Positions 29,392 through 40,800 of a stretch of DNA of 64,000 bases are shown here, in pieces (the first letter of the stretch is position 1; each line of letters opens with the position of its first letter). The DNA is taken from NCBI RefSeq assembly GCF_003287935.1, contig NZ_CP030287.1, forward strand, positions 5,225,022 through 5,289,021. Direction: 5' to 3'. Position numbers and translations under genes: made by a program. The notes under the pieces were generated by a model, which made no database searches, was not told the origin of the DNA, and saw only the letters and a program-made list of their open reading frames with translations. This stretch comes from Streptomyces sp. ICC1 (GTDB lineage: Bacteria; Actinomycetota; Actinomycetes; Streptomycetales; Streptomycetaceae).

Positions 29392-30414
29392 ATGCACGGA
29401 CGCCATCGGGCCCGAGGGGCCGCCGTTCGCGCGTTGGGCCTCGTCGCGCTGCTCGCCCTTCTCCTCCTCACGGTCTGGGCGAGCCTGATGGTCGGCTCCG
29501 GGCGGGTCGCCGCCGCGGACCTGCTGCCCGCGCTCCTGCACCCCGACCGGACGGACAAGGCGCACCTGATCCTGCTCGAGGTCCGGATCCCCCGGACCGC
29601 CGCCGGCGTACTGGCCGGAGCGGCCCTGGGGCTGGCCGGCGCGGTCATGCAGGGCATCGCCCGCAACCCGCTCGCGGACCCGGGCATCCTCGGCGTCAAC
29701 GCGGGCGCTTCCGCCGCCGTCGTCTTCGCCCTCTCCGTCCTGGGCATGACGGATCCCGCCCACTACATCTGGTTCGGGTTCCTCGGCGCCCTCGTCGCCT
29801 CCCTCCTCGTGTTCGCCATCGGCTCCCTCGGCCGCGACGGTGCCACCCCCGTCAAACTGACGCTGGCCGGCGCCGCGACGAGCGCGGCCCTGCTCTCGCT
29901 GACCACGTCCATGCTGCTGACCGACTCCAAGTCCTTCGACCAGTACCGGTTCTGGCAGGTCGGTTCACTGACCGGCCGCGAGCCCGCCGTCCTGTGGCAG
30001 GCCCTTCCGTTCATCGTCGCCGGCGCCCTCCTCACACTGTTCCTGGGCTCACGGCTGAACGCCCTCGCCCTCGGCGACGACATCGCCCGGGCCCTCGGCC
30101 AGCGCGTGGGCCCGACCCGTGTCGTCTGCGCGGTGGTCGTGGTCCTGCTGTGCGGCGCCGCCACCGTCGTCGCCGGTCCCATCGCCTTCCTCGGCCTGGT
30201 CGTCCCGCACGCCGTCCGCCTGTGCACCGGCCCCGACCACCGCTGGATCCTCCCGTACAGCGCTCTGGCGGCTCCCGTACTCCTGCTGACGGCCGACATC
30301 GTCGGCCGGCTCATCGCCCGGCCCGGCGAGGTGCAGGCCGGCATCGTGACGGCCGCCATCGGCGCCGTCCCCTTCGTCCTGCTGGTCCGCCACCGGAAGG
30401 CGGCCGGACTGTGA
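29392..30414 (+). CDS. FecCD-family siderophore ABC permease 1
   Basis: A 340-aa permease with about ten membrane helices and the FecCD signature LRIPRTAAGVLAGAALGLAG-like region (here VRIPRTAAGVLAGAALG near 60-77, then GIARNPLADPGILGVNAGA). It forms half of the membrane channel importing ferric siderophores. ATG at 29392 follows AAAGGAGCAGGTGGGG. Its stop overlaps the next gene's GTG by 4 bp, so the three importer genes are one operon, probably iron-repressed through the candidate box upstream. Confidence 0.92.
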   Translation: MHGRHRARGAAVRALGLVALLALLLLTVWASLMVGSGRVAAADLLPALLHPDRTDKAHLILLEVRIPRTAAGVLAGAALGLAGAVMQGIARNPLADPGILGVNAGASAAVVFALSVLGMTDPAHYIWFGFLGALVASLLVFAIGSLGRDGATPVKLTLAGAATSAALLSLTTSMLLTDSKSFDQYRFWQVGSLTGREPAVLWQALPFIVAGALLTLFLGSRLNALALGDDIARALGQRVGPTRVVCAVVVVLLCGAATVVAGPIAFLGLVVPHAVRLCTGPDHRWILPYSALAAPVLLLTADIVGRLIARPGEVQAGIVTAAIGAVPFVLLVRHRKAAGL

Positions 30415-31505
30415 CCGCGTCCCCGAACCTCCCGACGGAGGCCTCCGTGTCCCACGCCGATCCGGCGTCCCGCGCCGCCGCCGTCGCCGGCCTGCGCACG
30501 ATCCGCCGGGCACGGCGGGCCCGCGGCCTCACGGTCGGGCTCGTGCTGGCGGCCGCGCTCCTCGCCGTGTCCTGCGTCGCCCTCAGCGTCGGTGACCTCG
30601 ACGTGCCCCTCCGCGACGTCATCGGCGCCCTCACCGGTGCGGCGGATCCCGGCGTCCACTTCATCGTGATCGAGCTGCGCCTGCCCCGGGTACTGCTCGG
30701 CTTGCTCGTCGGCGCCGCGTTCGGCCTGTCCGGTGCCCTCTTCCAAGCCCTGCTGCGCAATCCCCTCGCCAGTCCGGACGTCATCGGGATCAGCCAGGGC
30801 GCCGCCGCGGCGGCCGTCATGGCCTCCCTCGGGTTCGCGGTCAGCGGCATCGCCCTGTCCGCCGCGGCCCTGGCCGGAGCGCTGCTCAGTGCCGCCGCCA
30901 TCCACGCGCTCGCCCGCCGGGGACACGTCAGCGGCGCGCGCTTCGTCCTCGTCGGGGTCGGCATCGGCGCCGCCTTGTCCAGCATCACCTCCTACCTGCT
31001 GACCCGGTCGCAGGTGGCCGAGGCCCAGAACGCCCTCCTCTGGCTCACCGGCAGCCTCAACGGCAGCACCCTGGCCCAGGTGTGGCCGCTCCTCGGCGCC
31101 CTCCTCGTGCTGCTGCCGCTCACCGCCGTCGCCGCGCGCGATCTGGAGGCGCTGCGTCTGGGCGAGGACACCGCCGCCGGTCTCGGAACCCCCGTGGCAC
31201 GCTCGCGCCTCGCGCTGCTCGGCTGCGCGGTGGCCCTCGCGGGGGTCGCCACGGCCGCCGCGGGACCCGTGGCGTTCGTCGCGTTCGTCTGCGCCCCGAT
31301 CGCCCGGCGCCTCGCCCCGGCCTCCGGCGCCGCGCTGGTGCCCGCCGCGCTCACCGGAGCGCTGCTGGTGACCGTCGCCGACTTCGCCGCGCAGCACCTG
31401 CTCTGGTCGAGCCAGTTCCCCGTCGGGGTCGTCACCAGCCTCATCGGGGCCCCGTACCTGCTGTGGCTGCTGGCCCGCGCCAACCGGACCGGGCGCCTCG
31501 GATGA
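30411..31505 (+). CDS. FecCD-family siderophore ABC permease 2
   Basis: A 364-aa partner permease. The N-terminal 40 residues are polar and the rest forms about ten helices. Conserved segments include [39 protein letters not shown] and [19 protein letters not shown]. It should form a heterodimer with the preceding permease. GTG at 30411 overlaps the upstream TGA, and its own stop overlaps the next gene's ATG. Confidence 0.92.
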   Translation: MTASPNLPTEASVSHADPASRAAAVAGLRTIRRARRARGLTVGLVLAAALLAVSCVALSVGDLDVPLRDVIGALTGAADPGVHFIVIELRLPRVLLGLLVGAAFGLSGALFQALLRNPLASPDVIGISQGAAAAAVMASLGFAVSGIALSAAALAGALLSAAAIHALARRGHVSGARFVLVGVGIGAALSSITSYLLTRSQVAEAQNALLWLTGSLNGSTLAQVWPLLGALLVLLPLTAVAARDLEALRLGEDTAAGLGTPVARSRLALLGCAVALAGVATAAAGPVAFVAFVCAPIARRLAPASGAALVPAALTGALLVTVADFAAQHLLWSSQFPVGVVTSLIGAPYLLWLLARANRTGRLG

Positions 31506-32398
31506 CTCCCGCCGCCGCCACGAAACCGCCCGCCCCCGAGCCCACCACGGCCGCACACCACGACGAGGACACCGACATGCCCTGCGGCGGACCCACTCTG
31601 GGCACCCGTGACCTCCGCCTCGGCTACGACGGCCGCGAGATCGTCCACGGCCTGACCCTCGACATCCCGCCGGGCCGGATCACGATGATCGTCGGCCCCA
31701 ACGCCTGCGGGAAGTCCACGCTGCTGCGGTCCATGGCCCGCCTGCTGCCCCCGCTCTCCGGCAGCGTCCTGCTGGACGGCCAGGACATCCACACGCTGGC
31801 GACGCGCGAGGTCGCCGCACGCCTCGGCATCCTGCCGCAGACCCCTGTCGCCCCCGACGGCATCACCGTCGCCGACCTCGTCGGCCGCGGCCGCTATCCG
31901 CACCAGGGCTGGTTCCGCCGGTGGACCTCCGAGGACGACGCGGCCGTCGCCGAGGCCCTGCTGGCCACCGACGTCCTCGAACTCGCCGACCGGTCCGTGG
32001 ACGAGCTCTCCGGCGGCCAGCGCCAACGCGTCTGGATCGCCATGGCCCTGGCCCAGCGCACCGACATCCTCCTGCTCGACGAGCCCACCACCTACCTCGA
32101 CGTCAGCCACCAGCTCGACGTCCTCGACCTCCTCGTCGACCTGAACCGGGACCACGGCACCACGATCGCCGTCGTCCTCCACGACCTGAACCTCGCCTGC
32201 CGCTACGCCGACCACATCGTCGCGCTGCGCGACGGCCGCGTCATCGCCGAAGGCCCTCCGGCCGAGGTGGTCACGGAGGAGTTGGTGACCCGTGCCTTCG
32301 GCATGCGCTGCATCCTCGTGCCCGACCCCGTCTCGGGAACCCCCCTGATCGTCCCCATCGGCCGCCACCGCACGGACCGGATGGACCTGACGACCTGA
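31502..32398 (+). CDS. Siderophore ABC transporter ATP-binding protein (FepC/FecE type)
   Basis: A 298-aa ATPase. Walker A is GPNACGKST near residue 65, the signature is [10 protein letters not shown], Walker B is [12 protein letters not shown], and the switch His lies in VVLHDLN. It powers the two permeases before it. The first 30 residues are an unusual Pro/Ala/His-rich extension, and an internal Met (DTDMPCGG) may be the true start. No siderophore-binding lipoprotein or siderophore biosynthesis gene is nearby, so the binding protein must be encoded elsewhere. Confidence 0.93.
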   Translation: MTPAAATKPPAPEPTTAAHHDEDTDMPCGGPTLGTRDLRLGYDGREIVHGLTLDIPPGRITMIVGPNACGKSTLLRSMARLLPPLSGSVLLDGQDIHTLATREVAARLGILPQTPVAPDGITVADLVGRGRYPHQGWFRRWTSEDDAAVAEALLATDVLELADRSVDELSGGQRQRVWIAMALAQRTDILLLDEPTTYLDVSHQLDVLDLLVDLNRDHGTTIAVVLHDLNLACRYADHIVALRDGRVIAEGPPAEVVTEELVTRAFGMRCILVPDPVSGTPLIVPIGRHRTDRMDLTT

Positions 32399-32424
32399 CG
32401 GACCTGACGGACCCGGGCAAGGGC

Positions 32425-32545
32425 CTGAGCACCACCAGGCGCACGCGCGGGGCGTGAAGCTGACCGGCGCGACCGCCCAGTACGTGAGGGCGAACCTCGA
32501 CGAGGGCCCGATCATCGAGCAGGGGGTCGGGCGGGTCGGCCACGG
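32425..32545 (+). pseudogene. purU: purU fragment (formyltetrahydrofolate deformylase C-terminal piece)
   Basis: Reading + with codons in phase with 32454 gives [18 protein letters not shown], then [16 protein letters not shown]. This is recognisably the late catalytic segment of PurU, which reads roughly [19 protein letters not shown] then [11 protein letters not shown]. Nothing of PurU is visible before or after it. It lies between the importer operon and the truncated SWIM gene and overlaps the latter's end, so it marks a deletion junction. Confidence 0.7.
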
Positions 32546-32834
32546 GGTCGGCCACCGGTGCGGCGGACGCGATCGCCGCCCGGTGCAGGCAGCCCGGGGC
32601 GAGCAGGCAGCCGCAGCGGATGGCGTCCGCCGTGGTCACCACCCCGGCGGGGGCGTGGAGTTCCAGGCCGGTCTCGTCGTCGACCGCGATCCGTACGGTG
32701 TCGCCGTCGCGGATGACGGGCCGGTCGGCGATCTTGGTGATGGCGGCGTCGAGCCGCTTGCGCAGCCTGGGCGAGAGCGCGCCGACGATCTCGGCGGTCA
32801 CGGCGGGCGCGACAGCGGGCAGGTGCTGGCTCAT
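32531..32834 (-). pseudogene. SWIM zinc-finger protein, truncated
   Basis: ATG at 32834 overlaps the stop of the vWA gene. The first 101 residues ([20 protein letters not shown], then the zinc finger CGC...CLH at about 74-84) look like the N-terminus of the several-hundred-residue SWIM proteins that end MoxR/vWA operons. Beyond that the frame runs on to a stop at 32271, but through sequence that on the other strand is purU and spacer. The C-terminal part is therefore missing, although a short finger-containing peptide could still be made. Confidence 0.72.
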
Positions 32835-35800
32835 GCGATCTTCTCCCCTACCCAGCGGGCGAGTTCGAGCGGGCTGAGGGCGGCGACCGGCATCCCGGCG
32901 GCGACGAGCTGCCCGGCGACGCCGGTCGAGTACCGGGGGCGGCCGGCGTCGTCCAGGCTCGCGCAGCCGAGTACATGGCACCCGGTTCCGACGAGGGTGC
33001 GCACCTCGGAGAGGAGCCCGCCGACCGGATGGCCCTCCTCGAAGTCGCTGATCACGACGACCAGGGTGCGGGACGGCACGGTCACCAGGGTGCGGGCGTG
33101 GCGCAGCCCGGCGGCGATGTGGGTGCCGCCGCCGACCCGTACCTCCAGCAGCAGGGACAGCGGGTCGTGCACGTGGTCGGTGAGGTCGATGACCTCGGTG
33201 GAGAAGGCGAGGAAGTGGGTGGAGACGGTGGGCACCCCGGCCAGGACGGCGGCGGTGAGGGCCGACCAGATGGTGGAGGCCTCCATGGAGCCGGAGACGT
33301 CGGTGACCAGGATCAGCCGCCAGTCGGCGGCGCGCCGGGCGCGGGAGCGGAACACCGGGTGCTCGGGGATGACCTGGACGCTGCCGTCGGGGGCCCGGCG
33401 CGCGGTGGCGAGGTTGGCGCGCAGGGTGCGGGCCAGGTCGAGCTGTCCGCCCGGGCGTCGGCTCGGGCGGGGCAGCATCATGCCGGTCAGGGCGGGGCGC
33501 AGCCGGGTGGCCAGCTGCCGGGTGAGCTCGTCGACGAGTCGGCGGACCAGGGGGCGGAGTGCGCCGAGCCGGGCCTCGGGGAGGCCGCCCGCGTGCTGGA
33601 GGACCGTGCGCAGCAGGTCGACGGAGGGGCGGACGCCGGCGGGGTCGAGTTCGCCCAGGACGTCGCGGCGGCCGGACGCGGCGGCCGCGGCGAGGACCTC
33701 CTCGCGGATGCCGGGGCCGAACAGGGCGGACAGTTCCTCGGACCATTCGCGGACGCCGGGGTAGGGCGCCTGGCGGCCGCCGCGGTTGCCCGCGCCGAAA
33801 TCGCCGCGGGAGCCCTCGCCGCGGCCGTTGCCGTACAGCTCGTCCAGCGCGGTGGCCAACGGTGCCGCCGATGGGGGCAACTGGTCGGTGCGGCGGCCGA
33901 GCACCAGCCGCCAGCGGTCGGCGGGGGCCAGGACGCGGTCCCGCGCGGGTGCGGCCTTCCCGACCGCTCCCCCGGACACGGCGGGCACCGCCGGGAAGGC
34001 TGCCGGCGGCAGACCGGCCCGCTGCGCGGCCGCGCGGTCAGCGGTCGCAGCGGCGTCCGGGGCCGGTGGCCGGCCGGGGGCGTGCGGTGGCGTACCGGTC
34101 GGATCGGGGGCCGTGGGCTCCGCCTGGGGGGCTGGTGACGGTTCGCCGGGGCGGTCATCGCGGTCGTGCGGCCGCGTCGCGGACGGTCCGCAGACGTCGG
34201 GACCCGCCGGGAGGGCGGGGGGCAGCAGGCCCAGCCGGTCCAGGGTCTCGCGGGCGGCGAGGTCGGCGCGGGTCCACAGCGCCAGCGCGGCCGGGTCGAT
34301 GCCGTCCGTGTCGGTGACCCGGCCCCCGGCGTCGCCGAGCCGGTCTTCCACCGCCGTGAGCAGCCGGTCGCGGGCGGCGGGGCTGAGGGTGTCGAAGCCG
34401 CCGCGCAGTGCGGGCAGGCGGTCCAGGAAGGCGGTGTCTCCGAGGTCGGTGACGCGGTCCAGCACCGGGTCGAGGACGGGCGCCATGGTCTCCAGGAGTG
34501 GGCCGGCCGCGGTGAGCAGGCCGGTGAGGCGGGCGGTCAGCGCGGTCCGGGTGGCGGCGTCGGTGGCCGCGTCCACCCAGGACGCGGTACGGGTCCCGAA
34601 GGCGTGGGCGTCCTCGTGGCCGAGCAGGACGCGGACGGCTCCGGCCGCGGCGGACATCAGCGGCGAGCCGTCGGCGGCCAGCCGGGTGAGGGCGTCGGTG
34701 AGCCGGATCCCGCCGAAGACGTCCGCGCGGTGGGCGAGTTCGAGCAGTGCTCGGGCGTCGTCGGGGTCGTCGGAGCCGGTGAGGCCGTCGACCTGACGGA
34801 CGGCGGCCGAGGTGAGCAGTTCGCCGACCGCCGCCGACCGTGCGGCGCGGGCCTGGTCCGGGCCGAGTCCGGCGACGTGGCCGGCCCGGATGCGGTCCAG
34901 CAGGTCGAGGGCGGCCAGCAGTTGGGGCAGCGTGCCGGTGGCCGGGACGCCCTCGCCCAGTTCGGTGAGGCGTTCGTCGGCCAGCGCGGGCAGTCCGCAG
35001 GCGGCGGCCTCCGCGAGGCCGTCGATGCTCTGGGCGGCGGTGGGCCCGCCGTCGTCCTGTTCGGCGCGGCGCCTTTCGCGCAGCAGGCCTTCGGCGGCCT
35101 GGGCCGGGGTGACGCCGCGGATTCCGGCGGCGGTGAGCATGGCGGCGGTGGCCGGGGTCCAGCGCACCTCCCACCGGGTGGTCACGGCCTCGCCGGCGCC
35201 CGCGCCCGTCACGGGCGTCGACGTGGCGTAGGGGATGCCGCAGACCGTCATCCGGCGCAGCAGGAGTTCGCGGCGGCGGTCGAGGTCCGAGCGCAAGGGG
35301 TCGAGCCGCAGGTCGCGGGCGGCGGGGCCCGTGTCGGCGGGGCCGGGCAGGCCCAGGGCCGCGACCTCGTCCTCCACGGCCGGTGCCAGACCGCTGCGCG
35401 GGGCGGCGGGCGCGGGCCGGCCGGAGCGGGTGCCGACCAGGACCCGTTCCAGCGACCGGGCGACGGCGCGCCCGCGGCCGAGCGGTTCGCCCTGGGCCAG
35501 TACGGTCTGCACGGCCTCGATGAGTTCGCCGCGGCCGGGCGCGGGCAGGCCGCGCAGCCGGGCGAGGTCGCCCGCCAGCCGGACGATCTCGCGGGCGTCC
35601 GCGGGCCCCGAGGGGTGGTCCTGCGCGCGCAGTTCGCCGCAGATCCGCACGGCCGTGGTGAGCAGTGCCTCATCGATGGCGGCCGGACGGCCCGCCGCCT
35701 CCAGGACGAGGTGCTGCCATTCGGGGTCGCGGATGCCGGCCGGGTAGCCGGACCGCTCGTCCAGCAGCGGATAGGTGTACGGGATGAGGGAAACGGTCCA

Positions 35801-36673
35801 GGCCGGACCGCTGGGGAGCGCGTCCGCGGGCGGCACCGGGCCGGTCCCGGGGCCCAGGCCGTCCAGCAGCGCCGGGGTGTGGAAGGCGCCCACGACCACG
35901 GCCGCCCGGCGCCCGGCGGCCGTGGCCTCGTCGATTCGGGCGCGCATCCAGCGCTCGCGGGCCAGGTCCGACTCGGCCACCGCCCCGGCCCGTTCGGCGT
36001 CGTGCCGCAGCGCCCAGCCCGTGAGCAGGGCGGCGCGGCGCAGCGCCTCGGGCGGGGAGCCGGGGGCGGCGGTTTCCACCAGGCGGTCCCACAGGTCCTC
36101 GCCGGGACGGCCGGTGAGGCGGGCGGTGAGCGCCTCGCGCAGCCCGGGCCCGTCGTGGCCCGCCCCGGCCGGGCACCGGGGCTCGTGCCGGGGCTCGTGC
36201 CGGGGCCCGTGCCGGGCCGGGTCGGACAGCGGCAGGTCGCAGGCGATCACGGGGATGCCGTGGCGGGCGGCCCAGCGCAGGGCGACGAGTTCGGGGGAGA
36301 AATCGGCGAACGGGTAGAAGGCGGGCCCGCGCCCGTCCCCGCCGCCGTTCCCGCCGGAGGTGGCGGGGACGGCGGCCAGGGCGACGGGGGCCCGGGTGTC
36401 GGCGTGGGCGAGCCAGGGCAGCCACTCCTGCAGATCCGCGGGCAGCTCGACGAGCAGCACCTCGGGCTTCGCCGCGTCCAGCAGTTCCGGCATGACGGCG
36501 GCGAGCGACGGCGCGTGGTGGCGGACGCCGATGAGGTACGGGGCGGTGGGGTCGGTCAGGGCCTCCACCGCCTCGTCCGGAGTCATGGCCGGGGCGGTGG
36601 AGTCGTACGGGGCAGTGGAGTCGTACGGGGCGGTCGAGGCTTCCGCGGCGGCGGCCGGAGACGGAACGGTCAT
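32831..36673 (-). CDS. DUF5682-vWA fusion protein
   Basis: A 1280-aa protein. Residues about 30-800 correspond to DUF5682 ([20 protein letters not shown] near the start and [15 protein letters not shown] later). About 170 Pro/Ala-rich residues form a linker. The C-terminal 400 residues are a von Willebrand factor A domain with an intact metal site DVSGSM ([12 protein letters not shown]) and [13 protein letters not shown]5682 and the vWA protein are separate genes in many relatives, so this is a fusion. It lies 4 bp after the MoxR stop. In MoxR-vWA pairs the ATPase remodels a client bound through the vWA metal site. Confidence 0.87.
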   Translation of the reverse strand: MTVPSPAAAAEASTAPYDSTAPYDSTAPAMTPDEAVEALTDPTAPYLIGVRHHAPSLAAVMPELLDAAKPEVLLVELPADLQEWLPWLAHADTRAPVALAAVPATSGGNGGGDGRGPAFYPFADFSPELVALRWAARHGIPVIACDLPLSDPARHGPRHEPRHEPRCPAGAGHDGPGLREALTARLTGRPGEDLWDRLVETAAPGSPPEALRRAALLTGWALRHDAERAGAVAESDLARERWMRARIDEATAAGRRAAVVVGAFHTPALLDGLGPGTGPVPPADALPSGPAWTVSLIPYTYPLLDERSGYPAGIRDPEWQHLVLEAAGRPAAIDEALLTTAVRICGELRAQDHPSGPADAREIVRLAGDLARLRGLPAPGRGELIEAVQTVLAQGEPLGRGRAVARSLERVLVGTRSGRPAPAAPRSGLAPAVEDEVAALGLPGPADTGPAARDLRLDPLRSDLDRRRELLLRRMTVCGIPYATSTPVTGAGAGEAVTTRWEVRWTPATAAMLTAAGIRGVTPAQAAEGLLRERRRAEQDDGGPTAAQSIDGLAEAAACGLPALADERLTELGEGVPATGTLPQLLAALDLLDRIRAGHVAGLGPDQARAARSAAVGELLTSAAVRQVDGLTGSDDPDDARALLELAHRADVFGGIRLTDALTRLAADGSPLMSAAAGAVRVLLGHEDAHAFGTRTASWVDAATDAATRTALTARLTGLLTAAGPLLETMAPVLDPVLDRVTDLGDTAFLDRLPALRGGFDTLSPAARDRLLTAVEDRLGDAGGRVTDTDGIDPAALALWTRADLAARETLDRLGLLPPALPAGPDVCGPSATRPHDRDDRPGEPSPAPQAEPTAPDPTGTPPHAPGRPPAPDAAATADRAAAQRAGLPPAAFPAVPAVSGGAVGKAAPARDRVLAPADRWRLVLGRRTDQLPPSAAPLATALDELYGNGRGEGSRGDFGAGNRGGRQAPYPGVREWSEELSALFGPGIREEVLAAAAASGRRDVLGELDPAGVRPSVDLLRTVLQHAGGLPEARLGALRPLVRRLVDELTRQLATRLRPALTGMMLPRPSRRPGGQLDLARTLRANLATARRAPDGSVQVIPEHPVFRSRARRAADWRLILVTDVSGSMEASTIWSALTAAVLAGVPTVSTHFLAFSTEVIDLTDHVHDPLSLLLEVRVGGGTHIAAGLRHARTLVTVPSRTLVVVISDFEEGHPVGGLLSEVRTLVGTGCHVLGCASLDDAGRPRYSTGVAGQLVAAGMPVAALSPLELARWVGEKIA

Positions 36674-36677
36674 GGCG

Positions 36678-37868
36678 TCAGCTCTCCAGGACCGGGCGCA
36701 GGTCCCACAGGGTGCGCCAGGTCGCCGAACCCTGCTCGGCGCGGCGGCGCACCGCGCCGTCCCAGTAGCCCAGCAGCCGGGCGGCGTCGGCCGGGTCATC
36801 CTTGCGGACCACGCCCAGCAGGTGTCCGGCGAGCAGGGACAGCACGTCCCGGTCGCCGGGGAAGTACGCGGCGGCCAGGGCCAGCGAACCGGCCACGGAC
36901 ACCGCCTCCGCGGTACTCATCACCGTGGACGGGCGCTCGACCTCCCAGCCTTCGGCCGACCGCCCGTCCCGCAGGTCGCGGAAGGCCGTCACGAGGGCTT
37001 CGAGGATCGCGTCGTCCACCTGGAAGGGGGCTCCGGCCCGGGTGACGGCCGCGTGGGCCTGGCGGCGTACCAGGGCGGTCTCGGCGTCCAGATCGCCGAT
37101 GGGGCCGACGGTCTCGAAGTTGAAGCGGCGCTTGAGGGCCGCGGACATCTCGGAGACGCCCTTGTCGCGGAGGTTGGCGGTCGCGATGAGGGTGAAGCCG
37201 GGTGCGGCGTGGGCGAGGGCGTCGGCGCTGCCGGCCAGTTCCGGGACGGCGATGCGCCGTTCGGACAGCAGCGAGACCAGGGCGTCCTGGACCTCGGGCA
37301 GGCAGCGGGTGATCTCCTCGACGCGGGCCACCGCGCCCCGGGTCATGGCGGTGAGGACCGGGGAGGGCACCAGGGCCTGCCGGGTGGGGCCCTGGGCCAG
37401 GAGCAGCGCGTAGTTCCAGCCGTACTTGAGCTGGTCCTCGGTGGTGCCCGCGGTGCCCTGCACCACCAGGCCGCTGGTGCCGCACACGGCGGCGGACAGC
37501 AGCTCGGAGAGCATCGACTTGGCGGTGCCGGGCTCGCCGACGAGCAGCAGCCCGCGTTCTCCGGCGAGGGTGACGACGCAGCGTTCCACCAGGGCGCGGT
37601 CGCCGACGAACTTCTGCTCGACGACCAGCTTGCGCGGGACGCCGTCGGGCGTCGCGGCGCCCTCGGGCAGCCGCAGGGCCTCGCCGCCGCTGCCCATCAC
37701 GAAGGTGACGACGGCGCGCGGGCTCAGCAGCCAGGCGGGCGGCCGGGGGCCGTTGTCGTAGGCGGCGAGGAAGGCCAGTTCGGTGGTGTGACGGTCCTCG
37801 GGCGGGCTGACCTGCCGGGCGGGCGGAGGTACGGACGGGGGTGCGGAAACGGTGGTGTCGGTGGTCAT
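36678..37868 (-). CDS. MoxR-family AAA+ ATPase
   Basis: A 396-aa ATPase with Walker A GEPGTAKS near residue 110, a Walker B-like region ARVEEITRCL, sensor 1 in FTLIATANLRDKG, and an arginine-finger region ALKRRFNFE. MoxR proteins act as chaperones that insert metals or activate partners recognised by vWA proteins, and the vWA partner is the next gene. The start ATG overlaps the stop of the 1660-aa gene by 4 bp. The first 40 residues are Pro/Thr-rich and probably flexible. Confidence 0.9.
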   Translation of the reverse strand: MTTDTTVSAPPSVPPPARQVSPPEDRHTTELAFLAAYDNGPRPPAWLLSPRAVVTFVMGSGGEALRLPEGAATPDGVPRKLVVEQKFVGDRALVERCVVTLAGERGLLLVGEPGTAKSMLSELLSAAVCGTSGLVVQGTAGTTEDQLKYGWNYALLLAQGPTRQALVPSPVLTAMTRGAVARVEEITRCLPEVQDALVSLLSERRIAVPELAGSADALAHAAPGFTLIATANLRDKGVSEMSAALKRRFNFETVGPIGDLDAETALVRRQAHAAVTRAGAPFQVDDAILEALVTAFRDLRDGRSAEGWEVERPSTVMSTAEAVSVAGSLALAAAYFPGDRDVLSLLAGHLLGVVRKDDPADAARLLGYWDGAVRRRAEQGSATWRTLWDLRPVLES

Positions 37869-40800
37869 CGGCGGCGGCCCTTCCGGGTGGCACGGGTGGT
37901 GAGTTCTTCGAAGGCGGGGGCGTCGTCGTCCTTGACACGGCCCCATGCGCGGGCGAACAGGGCGGGCACCGGCAGGTGTGGCACGGCCCGGGTGTGGTCG
38001 CGGAGCGGGTAGAGGGGTTCCTTCCAGGTCTCCACCGGCAGGGCAGGTGCCTTGAAGTCGTGCCAGCCGCAGGGCAGGAACAGGGTCCGGCCCGCACGGG
38101 ACCGCTTGGCCTCCAGGACCAGGCCGGTGGCGGCCAGTTCGGTCCTGGCCTTCTTCGACCGGCCCGGCGTCCAGCCGGTCCACCGGGCGCGGTCGCGGTC
38201 GGTCGGGTCGGGCAGTGCGAGCAGTTGCAGGTAGAGCGCGGCCGCGTCGTCGCCCAGCCCGTGGGTCGCGGCCACCTCGGCGACCAGCTCCGGTACCGAT
38301 CGGGCGGGGTCCTGGGCGTAGCCGGTGAAGCCGCCGGGAGCCGAACCGGCCAGGACGGCCTGTTCGAGGTCGTCGCCGAGCAGGGCCCGCACGGCCGCCA
38401 GGGAGTGGCCGCGGCCCGGGCCGACCAGCCCTTCGAGCAGCCCGAGGACGGGATCGTCCGCGCCGGTGATCCCGGCCGTACGCACCAACGTCATCTCGGT
38501 GTCGCCGTACCAGGGGCGCAGCACGAGGGCGTCCCCGAGCCGGGTGAGGCCGTCGGCCCCCGCCCCTCCCGTCGCGGGCATACCGTACGCGGTGCGCAGC
38601 GGGACCGCGGTCGCGGTGCCCTTCTCCGTCCACTCCACGTCCAGGTTGAGGATGAGGCCGGGGTCGGCCAGGCGCCGGCGCAGCGCGGCGAGTCCGGCCG
38701 GCAGATGGGCGCGCAGCGGATGGCCGTACGGCAGTCCGTAGGCGAGCCCGCTGAGCGCGGCCACCGCGCTGGTGAGGCGGCCGCCTCCCGGGACTGCGGC
38801 CGGGTCCTCCGCCACGAGGTGGCCGTCCTTGTCGAGCCGCATCGGGGTGGTGCGGCTGAGCCACGCGGTGCGATCGGGGTTGAGGACGGCTTCCGCCGCC
38901 ACGGTGGTGACACCGGCCAGGACGTCTCCCAGGTCCTCCGGCAACCGCACCAGCGATCCCAGGCGCTCCGCCCAGGTCTTGGCGGCCGCCGCGGTGTCGG
39001 GGCCGGTCTCCCACAGGTCGGCGGGGTCGGCGGGCAGCAGCGCGTCCAGCAGCGCCAGCCGGTTGGCGCCGCCGAGCGCGCTCAGCCTGGCGTCGGCCCC
39101 TGCCGCCTGGCGGGCCTTGAGGCCGACCAGGGCCAGCCCTGCCGCGTCCGGTTCACCGGTCCCCGCCGCGACGAGCAGTGTCGCCTGTGCGGGCCCGATG
39201 CCGGTGGCGGCGTCGAGTGTGACGGGTGCCTCGGGCCGCCACGGCGCGGCGCCGCGCTCGCGGACGAGGCGGATCAGCGGGAGCAGGCGCTCGTGCGGGA
39301 GGGCGGGGGTGTACAGCTGGTCCTCGTGGTGGGTGAAGTCGGCGATCTGGCCGAACGCCCCTTCCGGGTCGTGGTCGAGGGCGAGCCAGTGGACGCGGTC
39401 GTCGCGGTGGGTGTGCTCCCGGCCGAGGATCATCACCGTGCGGTCGCCGCGGCGCAGCACCTGGCCGAGCCGCTGCTTCTGGCCGGCCTGCTCCTTGCTG
39501 TCCTCCTCGCACAGCAGGACCTGTCGCAGGGCGCCGGCGGGGTTGGCGAGCGGGCCGGTGGCGACCGCTTCCAGGAGGAGCAGCAGCGCCTCCCGGTGTT
39601 CGTCGGTGGTGGTGGGGGCGGCGGCGCGGTAGGCGAGGGGGCCCAGGGCGTCCAGGAACGGCAGCCAGGCCAGGTCGATGCCGGGGACGGTGCGGGTCTC
39701 GCTCGTCCAGCCGTCTCCGAGGGCCGGCAACGTGGTGGGGTCGGGCAGCGGCTTGCCGTCGGCGGGCTTGCCGGACAGGACCTGGTTGACGGAGAGGATC
39801 TGCTGGAGTCCGCTCCACTTCGCCTCGTGCCCCCAGTAGCGGTATCCGCCCGGTGCGGCGATCCCGTCCACGGCGGCGGTCAGGGTGGTGTCGTCCCCGT
39901 GGACGGGCCGGTGGTCGGCGTACATCCCGTCGCCGTGCCGCTTCCCGCCGTGCGCCTTGTCCTGCGGGGGCGTGGCGTACGCGGCGGTGGCGGCGCGGTG
40001 GTGGGCGGCCGTCCGCACCAGTGCGCTCACGCCGGTGAGCAGCCGGGCGTCGGTCAGCGCGGGGAGCGCCGTGGCGACGGCTGCCTCGATGAGCTCGTCC
40101 GCGGTGGGGCCGTCGTACGACTTGTCGGCGGCGACCGCGGCCTTCCGCCCGGCCAGTGCCGTGTCGACGGCGTCGAGGAGGGTCGCGATCTGCGCGTCGG
40201 TGACCGCGCGCAGGGCGGCCGAGCCCCGCTCGTCGCGCGGGCGCAGGGCGTGCCAGAACGCGGGCGGCGGGACGTACCGGGTGCCGGCGGCGTACTCGCC
40301 GCCCTGCTCGCCGAGGGGGACCGATCCCAGCGCGTCGGTGGTGACGGCGCCCGCCGGATAGAGCTCGACGTTGCCGCCGACGACGGCGGCGAGGGGCGCG
40401 GCTCCACCCGGCAGCCGCAGGGCGCCCAGCGGTACGGGGTGGTCCCGGCGGCCGGGCGCGACGGCCAGGGTGACGGTCCGCCCGTCGGGGGTCCCGGAGG
40501 TGACGCGGCGGTCGGGGTCCTCGCCCTCGGTGCGTACCCAACGGCCCAGGACGGTGCCGTCGGTGCCCAGCGGCGTGGTCTCCAGGCCCGGGAGCAGCGG
40601 CAGGACCTCGCATTCCTCGGTCACGAGGCGGGCGCCGTCGCGGATTCCCGACTGCAGGAAGGCGGGCAGCGAAGCACGCCCGTGGGTGCCGCCCGCCGGG
40701 TCGTACTCGACCCAGCAGTGGTCGCGGCCCTGCTTGCCCTGGCGCCAGTGTCCGGTGCCGTCGCCCAGCACGGGGCGGGTGGACGGCAGGGTGGTGTCGC

